Assembly (NCBI GenBank): GCA_964402985.1 | Contig: CAYOET010000018.1 | Span: forward strand, 1-30,160 | Source of the DNA: JADYYB01 sp964402985 | Lineage (GTDB): Bacteria; Pseudomonadota; Alphaproteobacteria; Rhizobiales; Kaistiaceae | DNA: 30,160 nucleotides | Direction of reading: 5' to 3' | Shown: piece after piece, positions 13,646-21,452 of the stretch | Layout: every line of letters starts with the position of its first letter | Position numbering within the stretch: the first letter of the stretch is position 1 | Made by a program: the position numbers and the translations under genes | The notes under the pieces: generated by a model | Told to the model about the DNA's origin: nothing | What the model saw: only the letters and a program-made list of their open reading frames with translations | Databases searched by the model: none

Positions 13646-15955
13646 GTGCGGCGACCCTTGCGCTGGCTGACCCTGGCCCTGACCGCTCTCCTGTGGAGCG
13701 CGGGGAGCGCTGCGCCCGTCCTTGCGCATGCGGCGCTGGTCGCGTCCGATCCCATCGACGGCGTGGTGCTCGACGTCGCGCCCGGCCGGTTCGTGCTGAG
13801 CTTCAACGAGCCCGTCTCGGCGACATCGCTCCGGCTCATCGACACCGATGGCAGTTCGGCGGCGCTGGCAGGGGAGGCGGAGGGCAACGACATTGTCGTT
13901 GCCGCACCGGCCGACCTCGCCAATGGAACGCATCTCCTGAGCTGGCGGGTCATCTCCGTCGACGGCCATCCGGTCGCCGGCACGGTCCTCTTCTCGATCG
14001 GCGCGGAGACCGGCGCGATCGTCGCCCCGGCCGACCCGCTGGTGCGGCCGGCGCTTTGGGTGGCGCGCGTGGTGCTCTATCTCGGCCTCTTCCTCGGCGC
14101 GGCCGGCACTTTCTTCCTCGCCTGGTTCGGCGAGACGCCCGCCTCGCGGCGCACCGTCCGCGGACTGATCGTGGCCGGCCTCCTGGCCACGCCGTTCGCT
14201 CTCGGCCTCCAGGGCCTCGATGTGGTCGGCGACGGGCTGGGCTCGTTCTTCGAGGGCGCGGCCTGGAAGGCGGCGTGGGACACCACCTACTCGCGAACGA
14301 TTGTCGTCGCTCTATTCGCCCTCCTCGCCGGCCTCGCGGCAACGCTCGCTCCGCCGCCCGCGATGCGGGTCCTCTCGACCATCGCGCTCGGCTCGATCGG
14401 GCTCGCCCTCGCCCTCAGCGGACACGCCAGCAGCGCCCCGCCGCAATCGCTGAGCTCGGCCGCGGTGGCGCTCCACGGGGTTGGCGTGGCGTTCTGGGTC
14501 GGCTCGCTCCTCCCGCTTCTCTTCCTGGTCCGCAGCCGGAAGGCTCGGGCCGCGGTCGCGCTGGAGCAGTTCTCCGCCGCTATTCCCTATGCCATCGTCC
14601 CGCTGATCGGGGCGGGCCTCCTCCTCGTCTATGTGCAGCTCGAGCATGTCAGCGACCTTTGGACGACCGCTTACGGGCGCGTCCTTGGCTTCAAGCTGCT
14701 CGCGGTGAGCGGGCTCTTCGTCCTCGCCGCCATCAACCGGCAGCGCCTGACGCTTCCCGCCCGCCGCCTCGAGCCGGGTGCCATGCGCCTATTGGGCCGG
14801 TCGATCACGGCCGAGATCACCCTCGTCTTCGTCGTCCTCGGTCTCGTCGCGTTGTGGCGCTATACGCCGCCACCGCGCTCCGTATTCGCCGTCGCGAACA
14901 CAACGATCGAGTTGCGCCTCTCCAACAGCCGAGCGAGCGCCGACGTCACCGTCGTGCCTGCCCGAGTGGGTCCGGTCCGCCTGACGACCACCCTCACCGA
15001 TGCCACCGGACAGAAGCTCGTCGCCAGGGAGGTGACCGTTCAGGTCGGCAATCCGGAGGCCGGCATCGAGCCGATCGAACGCCCGGCGGTGTTAGGTGCG
15101 GACGGCGCCTGGCGGGTGAGCGAGCTGAGCCTGCCGGTAGGCGGCGAGTGGACGGTCCAGCTCGACATCCTCATCACCGATTTCGAACAGACGACGCTCG
15201 ACGGCACGATCACGATTCCTCGGATGACGCCGAGTCAGGCCTTCGCCGACGCCGCCGCGGGCGCCGCGGCGGCCGGCGATGGGCATGCGCACACGCATAC
15301 GGATTTGAGCGCGCTGGCAATCGACATCACCGATCCCCTGCAGGTGGTCGGCGCCGGCCCCACGCCGCCGTCGATCAGGATGGACGTCGCGAGCGCGCCC
15401 GACGGTGGTCTCGACCTTCGCTTCAACCTCGAGAATTTCGCCTACGGTGTCCCGGGCGAGCCCGAGTTCCACGTTCCGGGCCGCGGTCACGCCCATCTCT
15501 ACGTCAACGGCAGCTATGTCGATCAGCCGGAGGGCGACACCTACCATCTCGCCGCGATGCCCGAGGGAGCCTACGAGATCGTCGTCGCTCTCTCGGCGCT
15601 CGACCACCGGTCCTACGTCTCCGAAGGCGAGCTTGTCGCCGCACGGACGGCGGTGCGCCTCGCCGGCCGAGCCCCCATCGGCCCCCCGACGCAAGCCTTC
15701 GACCTCGACCTCCCAGCGGTTCTCTCGGCGGATCAGGCGCGAACCGAACGGGTGCGCGTCGGCGACACGGTCGCCCTCAAGTGGCGCTCGGAGGCGCCGG
15801 TCGTCCTCCACCTCCACGGCTACGACATCGAGAGTTCAATCTCGCCGTCCTCGCCGCTGACCATGCTCTTCAACGCGAGCATCCCGGGCCGCTTCCCGGT
15901 CGAGGCCCATGACGCCAACGCGACGGTCGCGTTCTACCTCGAGGTGTTCCCGTAG
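13646..15955 (+). CDS. CopC-CopD fusion with extra C-terminal domains, including cupredoxin-like
   Basis: A 769-residue copper protein. After a signal peptide comes a CopC domain (about 28-120) whose Cu(II) site is visible: mature N-terminal H28, D106 and H108 (SVDGHPVAG). A CopD membrane domain of about eight helices follows (135-425), then a YcnJ-type beta domain (about 430-535). Beyond this the chain continues with a His-rich linker GDGHAHTHTD (about 543-552), a beta domain containing GRGHAHLYVNGSYV and ALDHRSYV, and a last cupredoxin-like domain of about 70 residues (VRVGDTVALKW, VVLHLHGYD, FPVEAHD, FYLEVFP). Ordinary YcnJ/CopCD fusions stop near 550. The GTG start at 13646 has GGAG 9 bases upstream. 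It probably binds copper outside and moves it across the inner membrane. Confidence 0.88.
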   Translation: MRRPLRWLTLALTALLWSAGSAAPVLAHAALVASDPIDGVVLDVAPGRFVLSFNEPVSATSLRLIDTDGSSAALAGEAEGNDIVVAAPADLANGTHLLSWRVISVDGHPVAGTVLFSIGAETGAIVAPADPLVRPALWVARVVLYLGLFLGAAGTFFLAWFGETPASRRTVRGLIVAGLLATPFALGLQGLDVVGDGLGSFFEGAAWKAAWDTTYSRTIVVALFALLAGLAATLAPPPAMRVLSTIALGSIGLALALSGHASSAPPQSLSSAAVALHGVGVAFWVGSLLPLLFLVRSRKARAAVALEQFSAAIPYAIVPLIGAGLLLVYVQLEHVSDLWTTAYGRVLGFKLLAVSGLFVLAAINRQRLTLPARRLEPGAMRLLGRSITAEITLVFVVLGLVALWRYTPPPRSVFAVANTTIELRLSNSRASADVTVVPARVGPVRLTTTLTDATGQKLVAREVTVQVGNPEAGIEPIERPAVLGADGAWRVSELSLPVGGEWTVQLDILITDFEQTTLDGTITIPRMTPSQAFADAAAGAAAAGDGHAHTHTDLSALAIDITDPLQVVGAGPTPPSIRMDVASAPDGGLDLRFNLENFAYGVPGEPEFHVPGRGHAHLYVNGSYVDQPEGDTYHLAAMPEGAYEIVVALSALDHRSYVSEGELVAARTAVRLAGRAPIGPPTQAFDLDLPAVLSADQARTERVRVGDTVALKWRSEAPVVLHLHGYDIESSISPSSPLTMLFNASIPGRFPVEAHDANATVAFYLEVFP

Positions 15956-16068
15956 GCCCGGTAAGGCTCTCGCCGTCAGGAGGACCAGGAAGAACGCCTG
16001 AACCCGGTCGAGCGGAACCACGGCCGCCGGAGAGGGCCGTACCGCGTCCACTGAGCGACGGCTCTCCG

Positions 16069-16290
16069 CTACTGCGCGGGCGTGTTCGGGCAGTCCATCT
16101 GGTTCATGGCCGAGATGATCTGGGCGCGCTGCTGGGCGTTCTGAGCCATGCCCAGCTGTTGGCGGTAGGCGGAGCAGTATTGGGCTTCCTGGTCGTCGCT
16201 CATGAACATCTTGTTCATGCCCATGCAGCCCGAAAGGCCGAGGCTTCCAGCGACGATGGCGATGACGGCGAGGCGAGGCGTAACGGACAT
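16069..16290 (-). CDS. Small putative lipoprotein
   Basis: A 73-residue protein with a lipoprotein signal: basic start MSVTPR, hydrophobic AVIAIVAGSLG and lipobox LSGC, so the mature protein would start at Cys22. The remainder is short, with two more cysteines (QYCSAYRQQLG, MDCPNTPAQ) and a helical Gln/Ala/Met-rich middle. The ATG at 16290 is chosen because GGGGAG lies 8 bases before it. It converges on the copper cluster and has no obvious link with it. I recognise no family. Confidence 0.72.
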   Translation of the reverse strand: MSVTPRLAVIAIVAGSLGLSGCMGMNKMFMSDDQEAQYCSAYRQQLGMAQNAQQRAQIISAMNQMDCPNTPAQ

Positions 16291-16413
16291 GCGATTTCTC
16301 CCCGGTCCACAGGCCTGACCTTGGCAGTTTAGCGGCCCGCGCTTGGACAAGGAAGCGCGTGGCACCCCCCTCATCTGGGGGCTCGACCGTGTGGACGGGA
16401 TGCCCGCGGGGGC

Positions 16414-17580
16414 TCAGCCGGTGCCGGTCGCCTCGAGCCGGTTGGCGTTGCGGTCGAGCGACGGATCGGCGGTCAGACGCCGCATCAGCGCCATCGCGCG
16501 GCTCGCCGTGCTTTCCCGCGCCGCGAGGTTGGCAAGCGCGATGATCTCGTCGGCCGAGGCGCCGGTTCCGAGCCCGCCGCGAACTTCCAGGATCTTGGGG
16601 TGGGTGGTCGAACGGAGCGCGTCCGCCGGCAAGGCGACCTCTTCGAGGCGCTCGCCCGGCCGCAGCCCGGTGTAGACGAGGTCGACGTCGCCGTCCGGAT
16701 CGGCGGCGTCGCGCACGCGGTGGCCGCTCGCCTCGATGAGCTTTCGCACCAGCGTATCGATGCGCACCTTCTCGCCCATGTCGAAGACGAAGAGGCCGCC
16801 GCTGACGCCGAACCCGGCGACGGTGATGACCAACTCGGCCGCCTCGGAGGTGGTCATGAAGAACCGCGTCGCGGCAGGGCTCGTCACCGTCACCGGCCCG
16901 CCGCGGTCGATCTGGGCGAGGATCACCGGAACGAGCGAACCCGACGATGCGAAGACGTTGCCGAAACGCACCACCGACAGGATCGGGGCGGGGCGGGTCG
17001 AATAGGCGCTCACCAGGAGCTCGGCGAGGCGCTTGCTCGCGCCCATGATGCTGACCGGCGCGGCCGCCTTGTCGGTCGAGAGGAGCACGAACTGCCCGAC
17101 GCCGTGACGGATCGCGGCGCGGAGGACGGCATCGGTGCCGAGCACATTGTTGCGGATCGCCTCGCCGAAATTGAGCTCGACGAGTGGGACGTGCTTGTAC
17201 GCGGCGGCGTGGAAGATGACGTCGACCGCGTGGCTCGACAGAACCGCGTCGAGCCTGGCCTCGTCGATCACCGACCCGAGCACGGGCACGAGGCGGATTC
17301 GCGCGCCCGTCGCGGCAGCCTGATGGAGGAGCTCCTCGTCGATATGGAAAAGCGCCGTCTCGGCGGCGTCCAGCATCACCAGCGCCTTCGGCGCACCCGC
17401 CGCGATGTGGCGGCAGAGCGCGGAGCCGATCGATCCACCCGCGCCGGTGACGAGCACCGTCTTGCCGCGCATGTTCGCGGCGGCGGTGCTGGCGTCGTTG
17501 TCAGGCGCGGGGTCGCGGCCAAGGAGCCGCGCCAGAGCTTCGTCGGTGAACGAGATCCGGCGGTCCGCCGCTTGCCTCAT
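16414..17580 (-). CDS. Polysaccharide biosynthesis dehydratase/epimerase, FlaA1/CapD type (short form)
   Basis: An extended SDR enzyme acting on UDP-N-acetylhexosamines, probably a 4,6-dehydratase or 5-epimerase for surface sugars. In 388 residues it has the NAD(P) loop TGAGGSIGS (45-53), HAAAYKHVPLVE (124-135), STDKA (168-172) and MGASK (179-183), where methionine replaces the usual SDR tyrosine as in the FlaA1/PglF/CapD group. VRFGNVFASSGSLVP, RFFMTTSEAAELV and TGLRPGERLEE are also typical. The multi-helix N-terminal domain of PglF/WbpM-like proteins is absent, so it should be soluble. The ATG at 17580 is used; the long open frame upstream has no family sequence. It lies with a glycosyltransferase further right on the same strand. 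Confidence 0.88.
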   Translation of the reverse strand: MRQAADRRISFTDEALARLLGRDPAPDNDASTAAANMRGKTVLVTGAGGSIGSALCRHIAAGAPKALVMLDAAETALFHIDEELLHQAAATGARIRLVPVLGSVIDEARLDAVLSSHAVDVIFHAAAYKHVPLVELNFGEAIRNNVLGTDAVLRAAIRHGVGQFVLLSTDKAAAPVSIMGASKRLAELLVSAYSTRPAPILSVVRFGNVFASSGSLVPVILAQIDRGGPVTVTSPAATRFFMTTSEAAELVITVAGFGVSGGLFVFDMGEKVRIDTLVRKLIEASGHRVRDAADPDGDVDLVYTGLRPGERLEEVALPADALRSTTHPKILEVRGGLGTGASADEIIALANLAARESTASRAMALMRRLTADPSLDRNANRLEATGTG

Positions 17581-17737
17581 CCGCAAAAAACCCCCGCTCG
17601 TGCGCGCGACCCGGACTCGCCCGCGTGATGGCCTTCCGAATCCCCTAGCACGTCGTGGGGGCGATCCGAGCTTCAACGGGGGGATAGTCCCGATATTCTG
17701 AGGAAGCCGGCGGTCGTGGCGGCCCGTGGTTTGGCGC

Positions 17738-18799
17738 TCAGCGGGCGAGGCAAACGACCTCGTCGGCCCCGACTCGCTCGGCGCAATCGAGGTAACGCTC
17801 AAGGAGCGTCTTGGCCTCCGCATCGCCGAGGAGGACCGCGATCCCGGCGGCGAGATCCTGGCCGCTGGTTGGGGCGAGCAGGAGATTGCGCGAGGCGAAG
17901 GTCTCGGCGAGGCCGGGGGCGGCGACCGTGCGGTCGAAGGCGATGCGGAGCGCGTCGACCGCGGCGGGGTCGGTCTGCGGCGCGGCAAGAATCATCCGGC
18001 CGAGCTTGTTGAGCGTGTCGAGGATGCCGACCATCACCGGACTTGCGCCCGGCCGCACGAGATCGCCCAGCGTTGGCACCGCGGCGGCGAAATCGGCCGG
18101 GTAGCCCTCGATGCCGAGGCGAAGGAGAGGGGCGACCGTGCCGGCATCGATGAGCGGCTTCAGCGCGAGATAGTTGCCGGCGGCGAGGTCGGCTGCGCCG
18201 GCAAGGAGGAGGGAGTCGCGGAGTGCGTCCTCGACGCCGGGCACCAGCTCGATCTCGATATCGGTCATGGCGTCGACCAGGCGAAGCTCGATGTCGCCCG
18301 CCGAGCCGACCGTCTCGACGGGGCCGAGGAGCGGGCGGTCGCGCGCGGCGAGGATCGCGATGGATTGCTCGCCGATCGAGGTCCGCACGACGAGGACGCG
18401 CTGGTTGTTGGCGAGCGCGCCGATCCAGTGGAACTGGTTGAGGTCGAAGGCGGCCGAGAGCTCGGTGCCGAGCATCTGGGTGAACACCGGCGTCGTATGC
18501 GTGACGACGAGGTTGATGAGATCGCCGCGCTGCTCCTGCGCCTCGATGAGGGCGACGGTCCCGCCGCCGCCCTCCGCGTTCTGGGCGAGGATGCGCGTGT
18601 TGGGGAGGACGATTTCGAGCCCCTCGATGAAGGTGCGGGCGTAGCGGTCGGTGCCGCCGCCCGCATTGCCGGTGATGACGAAGCGAAGCGTCTTGCCGTC
18701 GAGCGCGGCGAGGTCGGCGGGCGTCTGCGCTGCCGCCGGCAGCGCGAGGGCGTGCGCGAGGAGCGCGGCGAGCGCGAGAATGATCGGTCGGAGGGACAT
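17738..18799 (-). CDS. TctC/Bug-type periplasmic solute receptor
   Basis: A 353-residue exported binding protein. A signal peptide (about 1-24, ending PAAA before Q25) is followed by sequence like tripartite tricarboxylate transporter receptors: LRFVITGNAGGGTDRYARTF, the conserved NAEGGGGTVALIEAQ loop, and GDLINLVVTHTTP. Such proteins bind carboxylates in the periplasm and pass them to TctAB. No TctA or TctB gene is in the window, so this is an orphan receptor as is common in this group; the ligand cannot be told. A strong AAGGAGG lies 13 bases before the ATG at 18799, which is longer than ideal. Confidence 0.85.
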   Translation of the reverse strand: MSLRPIILALAALLAHALALPAAAQTPADLAALDGKTLRFVITGNAGGGTDRYARTFIEGLEIVLPNTRILAQNAEGGGGTVALIEAQEQRGDLINLVVTHTTPVFTQMLGTELSAAFDLNQFHWIGALANNQRVLVVRTSIGEQSIAILAARDRPLLGPVETVGSAGDIELRLVDAMTDIEIELVPGVEDALRDSLLLAGAADLAAGNYLALKPLIDAGTVAPLLRLGIEGYPADFAAAVPTLGDLVRPGASPVMVGILDTLNKLGRMILAAPQTDPAAVDALRIAFDRTVAAPGLAETFASRNLLLAPTSGQDLAAGIAVLLGDAEAKTLLERYLDCAERVGADEVVCLAR

Positions 18800-19079
18800 C
18801 GGGCGGCCCCGGCCTCCTTGTGAAACCGGCCGGTAGCGTGAGCTAAGCACGAACGGCAGGACGGCGGAAGCTGGGTTCCCGAATCTCAGCCACGGGTTGT
18901 CGCGCCGGGTCCGGGCTGGGCCTGAGCCCGGCGCGGGGCGGCCGAAGGCGCGGCAGTCCCCGCACTCGCCGCGCGAGACGGAGGCGCGACTCTCCATCCT
19001 TGGTGGCACGAACCATCCAGTGGGCGCGAATGAGCCGCAGGGTCACCCGTAACCCGCGTTCAGGCAGCCAGCAAACTCG

Positions 19080-19982
19080 CTAGCCGATGTCCCTGCGACC
19101 CGCACCCGCCGTGTTCGCCCCGCGCACCCGGCTTGGGTCCCCCGGATTCTCGCCGATAACGATGCCGTAGTGGCGGAAGGTGGCCTCGTTCTGCTCGCGC
19201 TGCTTGGCGAGCGTCATGTTCTGGTAGCTGAGACTTTCCTTCCAGCGGAAGAACACCGAATGGTCCTCGCCGCCGGGCGGGTCCGCCGGAACGGCCAGCG
19301 TTCGCTTGAGAAGCGCCATGGTCTTGAACCAGAGGTCGTCGGCGTAGGGGGAAAGGGTAAGAAAAAGCTCACTGTCGGTGACGTCCGCGGCGAGCGAACC
19401 GGGCGGGTAGAGGATCCCGCCGGCTCCGACCGGGAGGTTCCAGAGGCTCGGCTCCTTGGTGGCCCGCGGACGCCTGCCGGTGACAGGGTCGCGCGGCAGA
19501 AGGCTCGAGTGGCCTCGGTAGACGATCGTTCCCGGATAGCGCTCGGCGGTGTCGACCAGGCTCTGCAGCGCGCCGGCGGCGTAAATCTTGTCGTCGTCGA
19601 CGGTGACGATCGTATGTCCGGGGAAGTCTTCGAGCGCGTGGACCAGCTTCCGGTATGACCGGAAATTGGTATCGAGCCAGCGGATCTCGAACCGCTCGCC
19701 CGTTCGCGCCGCTGCCCTCTGCAGGACCGACGGGTCCGGAAAGTCGCTCCTGGAGAGATAGAGGACGATCTTCTCCGGCAGGACCGTTTGCAGGAGCAGG
19801 CTGTCGATGACGAGGTGAAGCGTTCTTGCGCGCGTCGGGATCGATGTGAAGGAGACGACGAGCCCTGGAATATTCCGCGGGTTGCGGGGCGGGAAAAGAC
19901 GCCTGACGCCGACCCGGAGGGCCGCTTTGGCGTTGGTATGGAACCGCGTCAGCGGCCCGCCCTGCCAGACCGACAGCTTCAT
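19080..19982 (-). CDS. GT-A family glycosyltransferase-like protein
   Basis: A 300-residue soluble protein. VVSFTSIPTRARTLHLVIDSLLLQTVLPEKIVLYLS (about 42-77) is the start of a GT-A nucleotide-sugar fold; IVTVDDDKIY (125-134) has the DDD metal-binding motif, and the later GAGGILYPPGSL and LSPYADDLWFKTMALL (acceptor/catalytic aspartates) resemble family 2-like or GT-A proteins of capsule and LPS synthesis. The donor and acceptor are unknown. The ATG at 19982 has GGAGAG about 10 bases upstream; longer readings enter Pro-rich non-coding sequence. It belongs with the FlaA1-type gene in a small surface-sugar group. Confidence 0.85.
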   Translation of the reverse strand: MKLSVWQGGPLTRFHTNAKAALRVGVRRLFPPRNPRNIPGLVVSFTSIPTRARTLHLVIDSLLLQTVLPEKIVLYLSRSDFPDPSVLQRAAARTGERFEIRWLDTNFRSYRKLVHALEDFPGHTIVTVDDDKIYAAGALQSLVDTAERYPGTIVYRGHSSLLPRDPVTGRRPRATKEPSLWNLPVGAGGILYPPGSLAADVTDSELFLTLSPYADDLWFKTMALLKRTLAVPADPPGGEDHSVFFRWKESLSYQNMTLAKQREQNEATFRHYGIVIGENPGDPSRVRGANTAGAGRRDIG

Positions 19983-20091
19983 GATCGGACCACTCTCCAC
20001 GCCGCTGCTGCCAGATTTCACGTCTGGTGCTCTCGGCGCAAGGGTCGGTGGTGCGAAAGGAGGGGGCGGCGCGCCGCCCCCATTCGGCGGC

Positions 20092-20793
20092 CTAGCCTTG
20101 GCCGCGCAGCGATTCGGCGAGGCGGCGGATCTCGTCGGCCGCCTTGCGGATGACTTCGGTGCCCTTGGCAACACCCTCCGGGCCGGTCTCGAACAGCTCG
20201 GCGACCGCGGCCTTCAGTTCGCGCCGCGCCTTGGCGATGTCCTTGTAGCCGGAATTGGGTTGCGGACGACCGGGCCGCTCGCGGTACTCCTCGGGGTCGG
20301 TCTCGGCGGTCCTTTCCTCGGATTCGAACCAGGCTCGGGCGCCTTCCATGCGGCGGCCGAAGCGCTCGATCTCGGCGAGGGCGGCCGTGACCTGCTCCTC
20401 GTTCTCGCGAAGATGGGCGAGGCCGGCCTCGGTGGCGGTATAGACGCGCTTGCTGCCCTCGGGCGTGCTGGTCGCGTAGCCGGCTTCCTCGAGATAGGTG
20501 AGGGTCGGGTAGACGACGCCGGGGCTCGGGGTGTAGGCGCCGCGGCTCTTTTCCTCGAGGGCCTTGATGATGTCGTAGCCGTGGCGAGGGGCGTCGGCGA
20601 TCAGCGCCAGGGCGATGAGCCGAAGGTCGCCGTCGCCGAGCATGCGGCGGGCGCGGAAGGGGTGGCCGCCGCCGCCCGGACCTTCGCCGAAGGCGAACGC
20701 GCCGGCGCCCGCCCGCAGACGCCGGGTCATGGCGCGGCGGACGAAATGCTCGATGTTCTCTTCTTCTGGGCCGGGGCCGCGATGGGATCTCAT
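20092..20793 (-). CDS. PadR family transcriptional regulator
   Basis: A 233-residue DNA-binding repressor. After a Gly/Arg-rich N-terminal extension (1-50), a PadR winged helix covers about 56-125: DLRLIALALIADAPRHGYDIIKALEEKSRGAYTPSPGVVYPTLTYLEEAGY followed by the wing TSTPEGSKRVYTATEAG. The C-terminal part is a charged helical segment, and the PadR family uses this region for dimerisation. The DNA between it and the divergent ArfB gene contains two near-identical palindromic operators, which fits autoregulation. GGAG lies 11 bases before the ATG at 20793. Effector unknown. Confidence 0.92.
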   Translation of the reverse strand: MRSHRGPGPEEENIEHFVRRAMTRRLRAGAGAFAFGEGPGGGGHPFRARRMLGDGDLRLIALALIADAPRHGYDIIKALEEKSRGAYTPSPGVVYPTLTYLEEAGYATSTPEGSKRVYTATEAGLAHLRENEEQVTAALAEIERFGRRMEGARAWFESEERTAETDPEEYRERPGRPQPNSGYKDIAKARRELKAAVAELFETGPEGVAKGTEVIRKAADEIRRLAESLRGQG

Positions 20794-20816
20794 GTTTTCA
20801 GTTCTCCAGTTAGTCC

Positions 20817-20836
20817 GATGCATCGTAAGATATATC
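20817..20836. promoter_or_regulatory. PadR-type operator, copy 1
   Basis: Two 8-bp palindromes, GATGCATC (20817-20824) and GATATATC (20829-20836), start 12 bases apart. The 20-base block matches copy 2 (20855-20874) at 17 positions. It lies 24 bases from the PadR start codon, where binding would block PadR expression. ATAT-rich dyads are typical of PadR operators. Confidence 0.7.
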
Positions 20837-20854
20837 GCGATTCCCCGTCTTCAA

Positions 20855-20874
20855 GATATATCGTGAGATATATC
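20855..20874. promoter_or_regulatory. PadR-type operator, copy 2
   Basis: Two perfect GATATATC palindromes (20855-20862 and 20867-20874), again 12 bases apart, in an otherwise GC-rich region. Copy 2 begins 38 bases after copy 1. It ends 26 bases before the ArfB ATG at 20901, so it probably controls the rightward gene as well as PadR. Confidence 0.72.
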
Positions 20875-20900
20875 GGAAAAAGTCTTCCAAGCGCCGGACC

Positions 20901-21326
20901 ATGCCGAGAATCCAGGTAACCGCAGACCTTTCCATCGACGAGCGCGAGGTCGAGGAGCGTTTCGTACGCGCCTCGGGTCCGGGCGGGCAGAACGTCAACA
21001 AGGTGTCGAGCGCGGTACAAATCCGCTTCGATGCCCGCAACTCGCCCTCGCTGCCCGAGGACGTGCGGGCACGCCTGATGCGCCTCGCCGGCAGCCGGCT
21101 GACCAACGAGGGGGTGATCGTGATGACGGCCGAGCGCTTCCGCACCCAGGAGCGCAACCGCGCCGACGCCGTCGAGCGGCTGCGAGCGCTGATCGAGAAG
21201 GCGGCCGAGGTGCCGAAGCCCCGCCGTGCGACGCGTCCCCCGCTGTCCTCGAAGCGCGAGCGGGTGGAGACCAAGAAGCGGCGCTCGGTGATCAAGTCGG
21301 CCCGTGGGCGGCCCGGCTTCGACTAG
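20901..21326 (+). CDS. arfB: ArfB-like ribosome-rescue factor (release-factor GGQ domain protein)
   Basis: A 141-residue peptidyl-tRNA hydrolase that frees stalled ribosomes lacking a stop codon in the A site. The catalytic motif GPGGQNVNKV has GGQ at 28-30, followed by SSAVQIRFD, and the C-terminal tail is rich in Lys and Arg (SKRERVETKKRRSVIKSARGRPGF), which inserts in the empty mRNA channel. The length is the ArfB/YaeJ length, and there is no codon-recognition domain. It is divergent from PadR across a 107-base region with two operators, suggesting PadR controls it, which is not usual for ArfB. Confidence 0.93.
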   Translation: MPRIQVTADLSIDEREVEERFVRASGPGGQNVNKVSSAVQIRFDARNSPSLPEDVRARLMRLAGSRLTNEGVIVMTAERFRTQERNRADAVERLRALIEKAAEVPKPRRATRPPLSSKRERVETKKRRSVIKSARGRPGFD

Positions 21327-21379
21327 TCGAGGCCGATCCGGGGGTACAAGTCACGGTAGAATAAAGAATGAGCTCGACG

Positions 21380-21410
21380 TTGACTCGCTTCGCGAAAACT
21401 CCTGCTCTAG
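21380..21410 (+). promoter_or_regulatory. Candidate sigma-70-type promoter of the ABC binding-protein gene
   Basis: TTGACT at 21380-21385 is a good -35. The only -10-like sequence is TGCTCT/CTCTAG at 21403-21410, 17 to 19 bases later, and it is a poor match. The gene starts at 21453, so the distance is suitable. Low confidence. Confidence 0.35.
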
Positions 21411-21452
21411 CCTCACGACCCAGCAAAGTTGGGCAGTCCGGAGGATGAATCC

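Noticed and set aside
12571..13983. A 470-codon minus-strand frame over the copper genes.
   Set aside because: It covers recognised YcnI and CopC coding sequence on the other strand and is Arg/Pro/Ala-rich with no motif.
16600..17628. A 342-codon plus-strand frame opposite the FlaA1-type gene.
   Set aside because: It is a shadow: His/Arg/Glu/Asp-rich and entirely within a strongly recognised gene.
17726..18823. A 365-codon plus-strand frame opposite the TctC receptor.
   Set aside because: No motif, highly charged, and the opposite strand has signal peptide and receptor features.
18800..19079. A short gene between the TctC and glycosyltransferase genes.
   Set aside because: Frames there are Arg/Pro-rich extensions with no ribosome site or recognisable sequence; left as intergenic.
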